A stretch of 64,000 nucleotides of DNA, from contig JBANSL010000008.1 of assembly GCA_037127255.1 (NCBI GenBank), positions 36,593,373 to 36,657,372 of the forward strand, written 5' to 3'. The notes below the pieces were generated by a model. It saw nothing but the letters and a program-made list of their open reading frames with translations, ran no database searches and had not been told where the DNA came from. Position 1 is the first letter of the stretch. Each line of letters opens with the position of its first letter. The translations under genes were made by a program, and so were the position numbers. Shown here one piece after another: positions 1-12,850 of the stretch. The DNA is from Persicaria tinctoria (taxonomy: Eukaryota; Streptophyta; Magnoliopsida; Caryophyllales; Polygonaceae).

Positions 1-142
1 CAGTGTTCTTCAAACGATCCTGTGCTGCGTTGCAAGTGTGACTCTATCAACATATCATGGGTATTCTTCGGGTAAGATAAGGAACAGCGAACACAGGGGA
101 AACGTACAATGACACACAGCTAGCATAGGTGCGCAAGAGGGT

Positions 143-3100
143 TCATGTTTCACTAGGGGGTAGTATGAGACGATCTTGACCTTCCACCAACCTTGCAGAT
201 CTTACTATATCTCCTGTCTTGATCTGTGGAAGAATATTCCTTCCAACCGTCGTGTAACTGCAATGTGAAACGAATAATGCACCAGAAATTGTGTTATCAA
301 TCTGCACCCTTGTGCATAGCAGCATATGTGTATATAAAGCAAGAATGTCGGAGAGATTGAATGCTTGATAGCATAGCAATATCAGGACATACCCAAAAAC
401 AGAAAATTGACCTTCGTCGAATGATAAGCCTCCTAAGCCGGACTAAAACATCAACATAGGAAAGGTAAGGTTTTGGAAATGTAAGTACTTGCAAAACTTG
501 ACAGATATTAACTTTTGATAACTAACACAAGTCATTTTGATGGTATATGCACTTACGTTCCTCTTATCATAGAGGTAGAAGAAAAACTGATTTGGAGACG
601 AGTATTCTTCGGAAACATCACTATGTGCCATTGCAACTGCGCCGTAAACAGACAGTGGAAGAACTGGCAGCTCACCATCCTAACAGTGCAGAATATGAAG
701 AAACAAGTTATGATGCATTGGAAGCTAGCAAGGTATAATATGAAGATCGATCTGCGATTTTTTAAAGTTACAAGTATACCTGCACACTTAATGTTGTTTT
801 ATATAGTGGCTCAAACTGACCAGATGGCTTTATTTCCAAAGGAACACTGTAGCCAGTGTTCCTATTGATTTTGTCGTCAGACAGAACAGCTTGACTCGTG
901 CAGTTTAGCTTCATACCATTGTAGACCCCATCCATTACCTGAATTAAAGCAAAGCCACCACCATAATTCGTACAAGTAAAATAAACAAGAATTGTTGCCG
1001 TCAGATGATACGAGGTTGAAGTGAATATTCAAGTACCTTACCAATTTCGCAAAGTTTCCTGTTGTCAATGGTGCTGAAAATCCATCTATGACTATCTGGC
1101 AACAAAAAAAATAATAAAAAATTATATGATATAGAGACCAATTTTTCGAAGTTTTTCAATAGATATTTAATGATATGCTAAGATAGAATCCTTTATATAG
1201 CTCTAAGGAAGCCTTGGGTACCTGAATGGTAGCTGTATTATTTGCCACCCCACCAGCTTCAGGCAAAAATGCTGAACCATCGCCTTTCTCAATGGTAAAC
1301 TCAACAATTCCTCTCCCTGTTAGCCTGCACACAAAAGAATGAACTGATAATACACTCCATGTAATATTATTTATTGACTACTTGATACTGTTCACATATT
1401 TCAGGGTAAGTAGATGCAAAGGTTGTAACTTGTATGCGATTTGTTACATAACAGGTCAGACATTGGCTAGGACATACATACATCTCCCCAAGACAATCGT
1501 GAAAAAAGGAAATATCTAATGGGGAAAATGAGTGAGGAACTTAGAATAATAGATGTTGCCAACTAAATAAATGTAAAATCCATGTTGGAAGCCTACTAGT
1601 TAGTGCCTAGTGGGCTAAATAGCTAGTGGTATGGGATGGCACAATACTACCACATACTAAGTATAGCAATATTCGGAAATCGGAATATCCGATCAGATAC
1701 AGGGAACCGGATTGGATATCCAGGTATTCTCGATCAGATGAAGATCACTTTATTTTGTTTTGCCTAACGGATATCCGTTCAAATTATCCATATTGGATCG
1801 AATATCCGGCATTGAACATCCCTAAATATACCTGTAACAAATTCTTTAGGACAATATTTCAAGGAAATTTGAACTCTGCTTTAAAATCAAATTGAAAGGT
1901 AAGTATGATTTGCAAACTGATATCTCCTAATCTGCAAATTTTGACTTGCCTTGGGTATTCAACATATTGCTGTGGCAACAAAAAAGACAACCCTGGAGCC
2001 TGTTCAGAATAAACATATTCCCAACTTCAGAAAAGCACATGGAAGATCAGACTTAAGTTATATGAAATAAAGTACAAAACATATTAATCACAATCTCATG
2101 ATTTAACATATTTCAATATTTGCTTGACGAGAAAGCTGAATTCCTGCAGATTAAATGGGGAAAACAGTCGGAATTTACGAATTACTGGGTATTCTATATC
2201 ATATCAGAACTTTTAAGTTTTACGTATCTTTAAAAACTAATAAGGCTGCTTATGGTACATTTGTTATTTGTTCTTGGTCAGTGTTGCTCTCATTTAGCAA
2301 ACTCACATTAAAGACCAAATCCTTGTTTTATGATCTTCGTAGCATTCACACACCAACTTTTAATAAACTTCAATGAAACTATTACATGGGACAAGGAGCT
2401 ACCTGTAATAATTCCAGTTCTGCAACAGTATCCAGTGTAGAAGCAAGGCCTACTGATACTTTGTCTGGGTCTTTATCCTTTATATTCTGAAGGAGAGTTT
2501 CCAAGCCACCCTGAGAAGGCAAAATAAATTCCTTTTTATATGCCATGAAAAAAGAAATTCCCCAATTTCATTTTATTGTGCAAACTCAAATGGATTGTTG
2601 CTAGAAAAGCAAGCAAACAACATGGCATGCATGGTAGGTCCATTTGAGGATATGGACACAACATATGTAATGTGAAATTACATGTCTAAATACTCTGGTT
2701 TTATTGAAGAGGCACTCTAAATTATTCAGCTCTAAAATATAAGTTCGAAAAGAAGTAAAGAACAAAAAAAATCAGACAGATAGACACTACCCATGTAGCT
2801 GGGGTTCTCATTATGTAAATGAAACTTCAATGAGTACCTTTCCATCAATAAGAGATGCATACAACATAGATCCCTTTTCCCTTAGATCCACTGGCATGCT
2901 TGCTAAAATAGAATCCTTTTCATCCTTTGCTATCTGAAAATAAAAGAGCAACACACAAAAAGGGGTATTATGAGCATATCGGTTTCATACTAGTTCTGCA
3001 GCCCGTTTAATTTCTCAGCCTCTAAATCCTTAACAAAAGAACATCGGACAAAAGAAATTTGGCAAAAGCAACAAGAACTAGAAGGCTAAAGAGTAGAGAA

Positions 3101-4502
3101 GCAAAATACAACAATCACAAGGTAAGGAATAACTGATAGCATCAAAAAACACCATATTTTCATAGTATGATTCACCACCAAGGTAAAAATACATTACGCT
3201 CCTACCTTCAATGCTTTCTTTACGTTTCCCTCCATCGTTCCATATGGTTTCCTTTGTGGAATCCTCAGCAGGTATGAGATGTCTTCTAGAGATTCCTGTG
3301 GGGAGAAACAGTGTTTTACCAACACATGGAAACATATAAGCATTTACTACTGAGTGCTTGCAGTTGAATGGTAGGTTAGAAATCTGCTTACAAAGTATTT
3401 GCAACCTGTAACAAATATTGCAGCATCAAAACAACATGAAAAATCATGTAGCTGTAGATCGTTCTTTTCAAAAGAAAATGATTCATGTTGATTTAACCAC
3501 TAAAAACTACCTGAATCGTCTTCATATTAGTATTTGCAGGGATAGCCCTTCTTAAAGCCAGTTCTCCCGTTCTTGGAACTTTGGTATCTGGAGAGTAAAG
3601 AACGGCCTTGGCAGGAGGAGTGAAGTACTCATCCAAGCCCCAAAAAGGTAGCGGAGATGATATTTGAACAGCAACAAGAACTGCTGCTAGAGCACTTTGG
3701 AGGCTCTTCATTCCATGAGTGAGCAGCAACACAGTAGAGGAATCAGAACAATGAGGCTTATCTCTGACTTCCTGCGTGACTGAAAGCTCATTTATGAATT
3801 CGATTAACCATGAAATCAGTATTTGGCTTCTTAAATTCATGCTCCTACACTTACATGTAGCCACACTAAAGCAATCATATCACAAATTCAGAAGAACAAA
3901 CTCGCATTGTTTCATAATTAATTCCAAAGAATATTTTACAAGTTAAAACTTGTGGAATGTCATATAGATTAAATATGACCATCTTAATGCATTTTTGTAA
4001 TTCGTGGCATTCCAAATTTACTACAAGCACAAGATGTATGTATGAATCGTACGACCATCAATATGTTTGGCTGAACAAATTCTTTTTAAGGATAAAATAA
4101 ACAATCAAATCATCCATTCACAGTTCCAAGTTCCAACCAATGTGAGATCACAAAATCCCCTCAAAATGCCTCGCCAATGAAAGTTGAAACCCTAAACACT
4201 GAAATTGAACTAATTCAGCAAGCGTATCATTCATCAATGTCGTATATAGGGCCCTGGAAACACCGAGGTAGAATAATGACATAGTTAAACAGCGAAAGCT
4301 GGTTAAAAGCAACACATACCTCTGAGCGGCAATGTGCACAAACGCGCCCAAATTGGGAGCTGAATTTCGGCGGATGCTCGATGCGGACGCGGTTAGGTCC
4401 GCGAATGGAACGAACGGGGAAAAATAAAAGGCGGTGGTGGGATAAACTGAGAGAAGAAGAGGGGAGGAGAACGAAGGGAGAAAGGGATAACGATGAAGCC
4501 AT
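143..4502 (-). CDS. CYP37: Thylakoid-lumen cyclophilin-type peptidyl-prolyl isomerase CYP37, 12 exons
   Basis: Cyclophilin-fold protein of the CYP37/CYP38 group, expected to work in the thylakoid lumen. Exons read on minus: 4502-4320, 3771-3511, 3295-3206, 2933-2838, 2510-2403, 1999-1950, 1324-1222, 1095-1042, 938-780, 679-557, 442-393, 257-143. They join in phase to 464 codons (463 aa), close to the family length. Residues 1-61 are Ser/Leu/Arg-rich (MASSLSLSPF), like a chloroplast transit peptide. A hydrophobic stretch near 86-99 is followed by AKA (115-117), a lumenal cleavage-type site. The middle is the helical N-terminal domain of this group; the cyclophilin-like part runs from about 268 to the end (APLTTGNFAKL, QFFFYLYDKRN, SVFGYT). 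I recognise the family from conserved stretches such as SPDTKVPRTGELALRRAIPA. The CYP38 group is considered to have little or no isomerase activity. The exon-2 acceptor is the least certain junction. Start 4502 is chosen because it opens the transit peptide. Confidence 0.93.
1325..1949 (-). other. GC-AG intron of CYP37
   Basis: Intron between exons 6 and 7. Exon 6 must end ...CCA AG to stay in frame with exon 7 (G CTA ACA GGG), giving P-R-L-T-G-R-G as expected for the family. The donor read on minus at 1949-1944 is GCAAGT after AG, the consensus for the minor GC-AG intron class, and the acceptor is TGTGCAG. The other introns of this gene that I checked use GT. Confidence 0.85.
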
Positions 4503-4613
4503 GGGAGGCTTTGGTTGCTTTGGCGCTCCTCATCCAATCCAACTGCTTTTTATCCTCAGCTCTATTTATACTCCTTTATGTAATGTCTGGTGGTATGAGG
4601 AGAAATTGGGGGT

Positions 4614-4622
4614 AAAAAAAAA
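4614..4622 (-). terminator. Pol III T-run terminator of tRNA-Gln
   Basis: On the minus strand the tRNA discriminator base is followed at once by a run of nine T residues, the standard RNA polymerase III stop. Confidence 0.8.
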
Positions 4623-4694
4623 AGGTCCCACCGAGACTTGAACTCGGGTTACTGGATTCAGAGTCCAATGTCCTGACCACTAGACCATGGGACC
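4623..4694 (-). tRNA. tRNA-Gln (anticodon CTG)
   Basis: Read on minus this is a complete 72-nt cloverleaf. The acceptor stem GGTCCCA pairs fully with TGGGACC, the anticodon arm is TTGGA-CTCTGAA-TCCAG giving CTG (Gln), and the T arm is CGAG-TTCAAGT-CTCG. No intron, no CCA encoded. The acceptor pairs differ from the common plant GGTTCCA/TGGAACC form by a compensated change, so the stem is intact. It lies about 120 bp upstream of the CYP37 start, same strand. Confidence 0.95.
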
Positions 4695-4946
4695 ATTTCT
4701 GTACATTATGCATATCTAATAAATAAATACTGTGTACTCTTTATTTGGGGAATTGGGGTGGGAGGGAGTACTAAATACGGATGTGAAGGCAAATGAATCA
4801 CAATTAGCTACACGCATGGTGGTTGGCAATGGGATGGAGGAGATGGGATGAAAATAGAACACCAAAATTTGATGATTTTTTTTCACCTTGTAAAAGGAGG
4901 TGGGAGGGGATGGGGATGTGAAACACTCAAAATTGCCCCATCATCT

Positions 4947-5177
4947 TCAACCATCTATAAACACTGGTGCATCATCTTCAGTTTTCACTTCCTCCACCGC
5001 CCGCTGGATGTACTTGGTGTTGCCGAAGGTGGGAACTGGCAACCAGGCGGAGTCGACGAAGTTGAGGCAGGCAGACCGGCCGTGGAGGGAGATGGAGGTG
5101 ACGTCGTGGGCGTGGTTTTCCATCTCAGCGGTGGGGAAGGTGTCGATCCAAATCTGGGATATCTCGCGGGCTTCCAT
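4947..5177 (-). pseudogene. Captured AP2/ERF (DREB/CBF-type) domain fragment
   Basis: Minus-strand frame of 76 codons reading TFPTAEMENHAHDV then GRSACLNFVDSAW and LPVP. These match the second half of the AP2 DNA-binding domain and the following segment of DREB1/CBF transcription factors (family pattern TFPTAEMAARAHDV, GRSACLNFADSAW, LPVP). The first half of the AP2 domain and the rest of the gene are missing. It lies inside the foldback element at 4820-6146, so I read it as gene capture. No function is expected as protein. Confidence 0.75.
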
Positions 5178-5867
5178 TAATTTGATGATGTCGGAATCGA
5201 TCGGATCATAATATTGCGTGGGAATCGATTAATATTTTTTTTTGTACTTGCCCCCATCTTTAACCTATCAATTGCCCAAATAAAGAGTAGGGGTGGGGGC
5301 ATAAATGAGATTAATACATGCCGAAATGCCCCCACCCCTTACCCTTTGTCATAAGGCTTCAATCTGCATCAGTTTTTTTCCCTCTAATCTCTCTTGTAAT
5401 CCAATTGAAGGATTTGGCCAATTGATAGGTGATGGGGGCAAGTATTAAAAAATGATAATTAATTGATTCCCACACAATATTTCGATCCGATCGATTCCGA
5501 CATCATCAAATTAATGGAAGCTCGCGAGATTTCCTGGATTTGGCTTGACATCATCAAATTAATGGAGCAGTCGGACTAGGAGCAGAGGACGCACCATCGA
5601 GTTTCCCCGCGACGAGAGGCAACTTTACGGCCGACATTGTCGAGTCAGAAGAGGGAGTGTTGAGGGCGGATCTCTTCTTCTTGGAGCCCCAAAGGGACGG
5701 AAGCTGGTAGGAGAACGATTCGGATTTATTGAGAAGCTTGGGGAGACTAAGCAAGATTTCGGCGACATCGGACTCAACGACAGTGAAACAAGGGAGTCAA
5801 AATCGTTGGCGGCGATACTGGTTCCCATGGCAGAGGGATAAAATTGGGGGTGCAATTGGGGAGACTC

Positions 5868-5883
5868 TAGGGTTAGGGTTTAG
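5868..5883 (+). repeat. Short telomere-like tract
   Basis: TAGGGTTAGGGTTTAG: about two units of the plant TTTAGGG repeat. Too short to be a telomere relic; in plants such telo-box sequence also occurs near 5' leaders, so it may belong to captured DNA in the surrounding element. Confidence 0.5.
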
Positions 5884-6146
5884 TCCAATGTCCGACGATT
5901 TTGACTCCCTCTACTCCTCCGATTGTTCATAGATGGTTGAAGATGATGGGGGCAATTTTGGGTGTTTCACATCCCCATCCCCTCCCACCTCCTTTTACAA
6001 GATGGAAAGAAATCATCAATTTTCGGTGTTTCATTCTCATCCCCATCTCCTCCATCTACCTCTATCTCGTTGTCAAACATCATGGCACGGTTCCCAAAAT
6101 CAAATCCCCATCTCCTCCATCTACCTCCATCCCCTTGCCAAACACA

Positions 6147-6510
6147 GTCTAAATCTCTATCCCGTCCATCTCAAAAAATAATCTCCATCCCTTCCACCCA
6201 AATAGAATGCACAATTTATGCGCAAGGATGAGAGTGTGAGTGAGAGGTAAGGAAGATCGAGAATCTTTTCCTTAACTTTGAATGATAATTCATGAAGATA
6301 TAATATATATATTTGGATTAAGGATAGAGTCATAGACGGTACTTGTATATTTTATTTTGTAGTAGATATATTATTATATGTATTTAAAATAATTTGTATT
6401 ACTTATATATATGCATTCACTCTTTATAATGCATTCATGAGACCATTTATAAACCATAGGATGATAATTAATCAAAGGCTAGATTTAAAAGTAGAGCAAG
6501 CCCATCATAA
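6147..6510. other. AT-rich spacer, no gene seen
   Basis: Low-complexity AT-rich DNA (TATATAT tracts) between the foldback element and the LTR retrotransposon. Nothing coding is recognisable. Confidence 0.6.
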
Positions 6511-6515
6511 GTGAG

Positions 6516-7465
6516 TGATACGGGGTTAGCCGTAGGATGGCCCGATCTTCGACAATCAAACAAGGAATAACAAGAACGGAAGCAAAAGACGCAAGAACAA
6601 CAAAGAGGGACTCGATGTCGACCAAGACTCAAGACAACGCAACAATCCGGACTCGATAAAACTGACTCGAAATTGACTAAAAATAAAAACAAAGGACTCG
6701 ACTTGACAGAAACAATGCAGACTCGAAAGAAACAATAAAGAGACCGATAGATTGGGTGATTCGAACTAAAATAGAACGAGATAAAGACCCAAGTCCTCCT
6801 TAAAGGGTAGGAACCAAATATCAACGACTATGAAACCCGACTCTACGACCTTACACAACCAAACGGACAACTTGGAGGCCCAAAGAGGGGACTAGTGATT
6901 ACCAGGATCACCAAACTCTCGCGAGGTTGATGAACTCAAAGCAAACCAAGCTAGATCAATTACCAATTGTGCAATCGATGAGCAATGCTTTGAATCAATT
7001 GACTTTCTCACAGATGTGTTTCACACAAGAACTGTATTTCTCAATAATGGAAGACGTAAGTTCTACAAAGAGGATGACCGACTACTTAAACCCTAACAAT
7101 GAGAATTTCGGCCAGCATGAATAAAAATAACAATAAAAATATTAACTTAAAGAAATTAATAAAATAACCCTAAAAGTTTCCTAAAATAACTTAAGTAAAT
7201 AAAGTTGCTATTATAGGAAATATCTTAGGTTTCAACACTAAAGGACTTCGGCCCAACATGTACCTAGGGTGGTTCGACAATCTTGATCCCTATGCACATG
7301 TATGTCTTCAATGAAGGCTCGGGGAGTTGAACCTTACTCGAGAACAAAGCATGACTCACAAAAGTGAATGAGTCGCGTTGAAGCTTCTTGGCTCGGTCTC
7401 GAGTCATAGGTCCGTCTCCAAGAATGATCGGTGTGTCTGGAGCTGTAGAAGATGGTCCCACATCA
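6516..7465 (-). repeat. 3' LTR of the CRM-like element (950 bp)
   Basis: Direct copy of 13727-14669. Its first 202 bp in element direction (7465-7264) encode the last part of the pol frame. Contains TCGATGTCGA at 6612-6621. Confidence 0.92.
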
Positions 7466-10400
7466 ACCTCCCCTTCTTGGAAAGGATTCGACCACGAATC
7501 CAAGTCCTCATCCACGGTAAGGTATGGAATGAGATCCGCGACGTTGAAGGTAGCACTGACGCCATATGTTCCAGGAAGCTCCAGCTTGTAGGCATTGTCA
7601 CCCACCTTCTCCAGAACCTTGAAAGGTCCATCTCCTCGTGGTGCAAGCTTGCTCTTCCGCTCGTTGGGAAACCTCTCCTTCCACAGGTGCACCCACACAA
7701 GATCCACTGGATGGAACGTCACCAATCTGCGCCCCTTGTTGGCCTTATTGGCGTTGTACTCAACCTTCTGCATAAGCTTATGACGCGTCCGTTCATTTAG
7801 TTCCTTGACGAACTCGACATGCTAACCTGCTTCAAATGACTCATTCTCTCTCATAGGATATGGAGTAAGATCAAAAGGGGTTAGTGGATTAACACCATAC
7901 ACACATTCAAAAGGAGTGATTTTAGTTGAGGAATGCATGGTCCTATTGTAAGCAAACTCCACATGAGGTAAGACGTCTTCCCAAAGCTTCAAATTCTTCC
8001 TAATTATGGCTCTAAGGACAGTGGTTAAGGTTCTATTGGTCACCTCAGTTTGGCCATCAGTCTGGGGTTGACTAGAGGTAGAGAATAACAATCTAGTTCC
8101 CAATTTGTTCCACAATGTTCGCCAAAAATGACTTAAGAACTTAACATCTCTATCACTCACTATAGTTTTCGGCACTCCATGCAACCGAACTACCTCTCTA
8201 AAGAATAAATTAGCAACATTGGTAGCATCATCAGTTTTATGGCATGCAATAAAGTGAGCCATCTTAGAAAATCTATCCACCACCACAAATATAGAATCCC
8301 TCCCCTTCTTAGTTTTAGGCAATCCTACAATAAAGTCCATAGAAATATCTTCCCAAGGGCCTGAGGGTATAGGGAGTGGTGTGTACAATCCATGGGGCAT
8401 GAGCTTAGACTTGGCCTTTAGGCAATCGATACATCTCTTAAGGCAATGTTCTACATCCCTAAGCATATGTGGCCAATAAAAGTGTGACTTAAGTGTGTGA
8501 TAGGTCTTATCTCTCCCAAAATGACCCATTAATCCTCCACTATGGGCTTCAATAACCAATAATAACCGAAGAGAACACCTAGGTATGCACACTTGGTCTT
8601 TCCTAAACAAGAAGCCATCAAAGATATAGAACTGGTTGGTAGGACCCTTATCTAGGCACTTTTGAAATATAGCCCCAAAATCAGCATCATTCTCATACAA
8701 TTCCTTAATGTATACAAAGCCTAAGACTCTAGAATCCAACGTGGTCAAAAGGACATGTCTCCTAGATAAAGCATCAGCAACCACATTGTCTTTTCCTTTC
8801 TTATACTTTATAACATAAGGAAATGTTTCAATAAATTCCATCCATCTACCATGCCTCCTATCAAGTTTATCTTGGCTCTTAAAATATTTTAAAGATTTAT
8901 GATCAGTGCTAAGTGTAAACTCTCTAGGCCAAAGGTAATGGGACCATGTCTTAAGGACTCTAAACAATGCATATAATTCTTTATCGTAAGTAGAGTAATT
9001 AAGACATGCACCTTTTAATTTTTCAGAAAAGAAGGCTATAGGCTTACCTTCTTGCATGATGACTCATCCAATCCCAACTCTGCTAGCATCACATTCAACC
9101 TCGAAAGGCCGAGTGAAGTCAGGTAGAGCAAGCAATGGAGCTTGCGTCAACTTCTCCTTGAGCATCCATAATGCCTCCTCCTGAGCTGGACCCCACTTGA
9201 ACTCACACCGCTTCTTTGTGAGCTCTGTGAGAGGGGCTGCGATGGAGCTGAAGTCGCGCACAAATCAACGATAGAAGCTCGCTAGTCCTTGGAAACACCT
9301 CACATGGCCGATATTGGTAGGAGTTGGCCAGTCTTGGATTGCTTTGATCTTAGCTTCGTCGACTCGCAATCCACTTGAGCTCACTACAAAACCAAGAAAA
9401 GACACTTGATTATTACATAATTCACATTTCTTCAAATTAGCATACAAGTGTTCTAATCTTAGAGTAGAAAGTACTTCCCTTAAATGTGATTCATGTTACT
9501 TAGGTGATTTACTATAGATAAGAATGTCATCAAAATACACAACAACAAATTTACCTATGAAATTTCTAAGCACATGATTCATTAATCTCATGAAAGTACT
9601 AGGAGCATTAGTTAAGACAAAAGGCATAACCAACCATTCATAGAGGCCAAATTTAGTTTTAAAGGATGTTTTCCATTCATTGCCTTCCTTCATCCTAATC
9701 TGGTGATAACCGCTTTTTAAATCAATTTTAGAGAAAATGGAATAACCATGCAACTCATCTAACATATCATCTGAGCGGGGTATAGGATGGCGATATTTTA
9801 CAGTTATGTTGTTAATAGCCCTACAATCTACACACATTCTCCAAGAACCATCTTTCTTAGGGACTAACAACACATGCACAGCACATGGACTCAAACTTTC
9901 CCTAATGTATCCCTTATCCAACAGTTCCTGGACTTGGGATTGAACCTCTTGGGTTTCAGTGGGATTCATTCGATAAGCAGGCCTATTAGGCAAAGCAGCC
10001 CCTGGAATGAGATCAATTTGATGCTCAATTCCTCTAACAGGGGGTAGACCCGCTGGTATGTCCTCGGGGAATACATCCTTATACTCTTCAATAAGAGATA
10101 GGATGTGAGGAGGGAGGGTAGCTCTAAGCTCCTCACTTAACATATTCAACCCTTTGCATAGGAGCATGCGGGTTGTTTCCCCATCCGCAAACTCGTCCAA
10201 AAATGTATTATTGGAAGCCAAGAATACCTCTCTAGGCCGAGTAGGGGTAGACACATGGCTCGACTGAGCCTCCTTAGTTAACTTACCTTTACTTACCTTC
10301 CGCTTCTCAATCTCATCAGCCACCTGGGTTGGCGTCATAGGCTTGAGAATCACGTTCTTGCCCTGAAAAGTAAAGGAATATCTGTTAGTAAAACCATCAT

Positions 10401-10899
10401 GCAAGACCTTACGATCAAATTTCCAAGGACGACCTAATAATATATGATAGGCTTGCATAGGTACTATATCACATAACACATCATCTTCACAATGTCCTAA
10501 TTTGATATGCACTTTAACTTGCCTATTCACCTTTAAATTATCACAATCATTCATCCAATGCAATCTATAAGGCCTAGGATGCTGAATAGTAGGGAGTTGT
10601 AATTTATCAATCATCTCCTGACTAGCTAAGTTACAACAACTTCCCCCATCAATGATCACATTAACATCCTTACCCTTAACTAAGCATCTAGTATGAAACA
10701 GATTCCCACGTTGATTGTCATATCACATGGTGCAGGAACAACACTCAAGACTTTCCTAACAATCAATGACTCTCCATGTTCATAATCAATGCCATTATCA
10801 TCTTCATCATAAGTAAGAAGGTTAAGGTTTTGATCATTGTCATTAGCATGCTCGTCATGTTCATCACAAGAATTTTCAGATTCATATTCGCCTAAGTGA
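7264..10899 (-). pseudogene. pol (PR-RT-RNaseH-INT) of the CRM-like element, broken by stops and frameshifts
   Basis: Order on minus: protease-like IIDGGSCCNLAS (about 10660-10620); reverse transcriptase with CVDCRAINNIT and YFDDILIYS (about 10200-9500); RNase H with DASRVGIG and [21 protein letters not shown] (about 9270-8760); integrase with the HHCC zinc region and catalytic core MDFIVGLP...[11 protein letters not shown]...[10 protein letters not shown] (about 8600-7840); and the GPY/F-like tail GDGPFKVLEKVGDNAYKLELP (about 7650-7560). The frame ends at 7264 inside the 3' LTR. Stops near 9490, 9262 (CGA to TGA fits), 9058 and 7820, and a frameshift near 10720, make it non-functional. Confidence 0.9.
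7466..7478 (-). other. Polypurine tract inside the pol frame
   Basis: On minus, AAGAAGGGGAGGT abuts the TGATG start of the 3' LTR. It primes plus-strand DNA synthesis and at the same time lies inside the translated integrase tail. Confidence 0.85.
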
Positions 10900-12254
10900 T
10901 TAATCATGAGAGTTTTCTTATTGGGACAATCTTTCATAACATGACATCTACCCTGGCATTTAAAGCACACAATGTCCATAGATCTAGTAGTAGAGGGGTT
11001 ATGATTACTCCCTTTGGGGCCAGTAGATACCCCGGACGAATCTCGTCCTGTCCAAGGCGCCTTACCCTTATCGATGGCTTGCTGGGTGGTTCGGCCTTCA
11101 CCTCTCCCTTGTGGTTGGCTCGGCCGAGAGCTATACCCACCTTCAAGCCACCCTTAGGGCTGTTGAGGCCGGTTCTGGCGCCATGGTTGGGGCTGCCCAC
11201 TCGACATTCTTCCGCCTTGGTTCCTGTATCTAGCTCCACGTTCAACTTTAATAGCCAAATGTAATAATTCAGTAGGAGTAGAGTAAGGAAAGCAATCAAT
11301 GTCACGAGCTAAGGCGGGATGCAAAATCCTAAGAAACCTAGCATTTGTATCTTCATAGGGTTCTATGACATTAGCCCTAGCCATGGGTTCTTGCATAAGA
11401 TTAAAGGTTTCCTCAACAGATTTATTACCTTGCTTAAGGTTTTCTAAGCGTTGTCTAAGCTCTCTAGCATAATGTTGAGGGACAAACCTACTTCTCATTA
11501 GTGCTTTCAATTGGTTCCAAGAAGCGATAGGCGCATCAAGGGCTCTTCTTCTTTCTTTAAGCAAATTATCCCACCAAATTAGAGCAAACCCTTGAAATTC
11601 TAAAGAAGCCAATTGCACCTTTTTATGTTCAGAAAAATTATGACAGTTCCAGATTTGATCCCTTTTTATTTCCCAGTCAATATATGCATCTGGATCTGTC
11701 TTACCATCAAAGTGAGAGATCTTTACCTTTACCTTACCTATGTCGTCCTGATCAGGATCTCTAGGCTCTCGGTATTGGTATCGACCTCCTCTATCGTTCC
11801 ACCTCAGGCCACACTCCCAATAGTCCTCTTCTTGGAAGTCATCGTCATGCTCCGAGTAGTAGAACTCCTCTTGGAAGCCACGACCTCTTCCTCTTCCCCG
11901 TCCTTGCCCCTACGCATTAACAAATCTGTTATTTCTACCATATCTCTCCCCACGTGGAGAGTTGTTCTCTTCAAATAAAGGATTGTTTAAATTAGGGTTA
12001 GGATTAGGATTAGGATTTCGGACTTCCCTTTCATCATTAGGCGTATCGTCACGCCTTTGATTATCTTGACCACCAAGGTTATTAGAACCCGTCGGTCTAT
12101 CCTCCAAAGCCACCAACCTATCCAACACGGTCGTCAAGGTGGTGTTAAGAGTGGTCATTGTGTTGTTGAACACATCGGCGGGCACAATTGCGTTGGAATT
12201 GTTGACGTTGTTTCCATTGTTGGCATTGTTCTCGTCGTTAACCTGCTGAGACAT
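10900..12254 (-). pseudogene. gag of the CRM-like element (disrupted)
   Basis: Capsid/nucleocapsid region. Start MSQQVNDENN at 12254, then Asn-rich and NPNPNPN segments. An in-frame TAG near 11912 (CAG to TAG fits) interrupts it. The capsid core continues at 11618-11154 (FALIWWDNLL, RFVPQHYARELRQRL), and the CCHC knuckle CFKCQGRCHVMKDCP lies near 10970-10925. At least one stop and one frameshift are present, so no full Gag can be made. Confidence 0.85.
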
Positions 12255-12469
12255 TGCAAATAAAACAAACAAGGAACTATGTAAAGGTTAGTGAAAAGTA
12301 TAAACAACCTCACCAAGTGTTTCGCTCACACTCCTCTCTAATCGGTATGTCTATGCTTGTTGGGGCAATCCGCATTGGGCAAATCAACACTCAAGCAAAA
12401 ACTTAGCAACACATAGTAAGAGAGCAAGAGAATGTGCAAAACAAGACAAACGAAAATCTCATCAGAAGC

Positions 12470-12850
12470 AAAGTATCGACTCGATACTAGGTGGTATCGA
12501 CTCGGTAGTTGGTGGTTCTGACTCGGTATGACGACGCTGGACAAAAGAGATCGATATCGACTCAACGAAAATCTCAACAGAAGCAAACTATCGAGTCGGT
12601 ACTAGGGGATATTGACTCGGTATGTTGCGGTTTCGACTCGGTATGTGTGGATAACTCGATACAACAAAACAGGCACTCAAAAGTAGCAGCTAGAGCACTC
12701 GACAAGGTGGAGAGCACTCGACAGTAGCAGCTAGATCACTCGACAAGGTGGAGAGCACTCGACAAACACGACCGGCACTCGACAGGGGCTAAAGGATCAC
12801 TCGACAGGGCCAAACAGCAACTCGATATGGCTGGAGAGTACTCGATGCAG
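12470..12850. repeat. TCGA-rich leader with short tandem units
   Basis: Untranslated leader of the CRM-like element. By eye about 16 TCGA tetramers in 380 bp, including TCGATATCGA (12551-12560) and repeated GAGCACTCGACAAGGTGGA units. The rest of the leader (12255-12469 and 12851-13711) shows no other recognisable feature. Confidence 0.7.

Larger units (their letters stand above)
4820..6146. mobile_element. Foldback PIF/Harbinger-like element carrying a host gene fragment
   Basis: Long inverted repeats. The outer arms are about 4827-4965 and 5925-6146 (GGCAATGGGATGGAGG at left; CTTGCCAAACAC at right, reading inward as GTGTTTGGCAAG). Inner arms are about 5145-5262 and 5428-5545 (both with TTTGATGATGTCGGAATCGATC in opposite directions). 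Subterminal blocks such as GGGGGCAATTTTGGGTGTTTC and CCCTCCCACCTCCTTTTACAAG recur in the element at 15840-16681, so they are one family. The exact ends and target duplication are not clear. It contains an AP2/ERF fragment (see 4947-5177) and an unassigned GC-rich stretch 5570-5860. Confidence 0.65.
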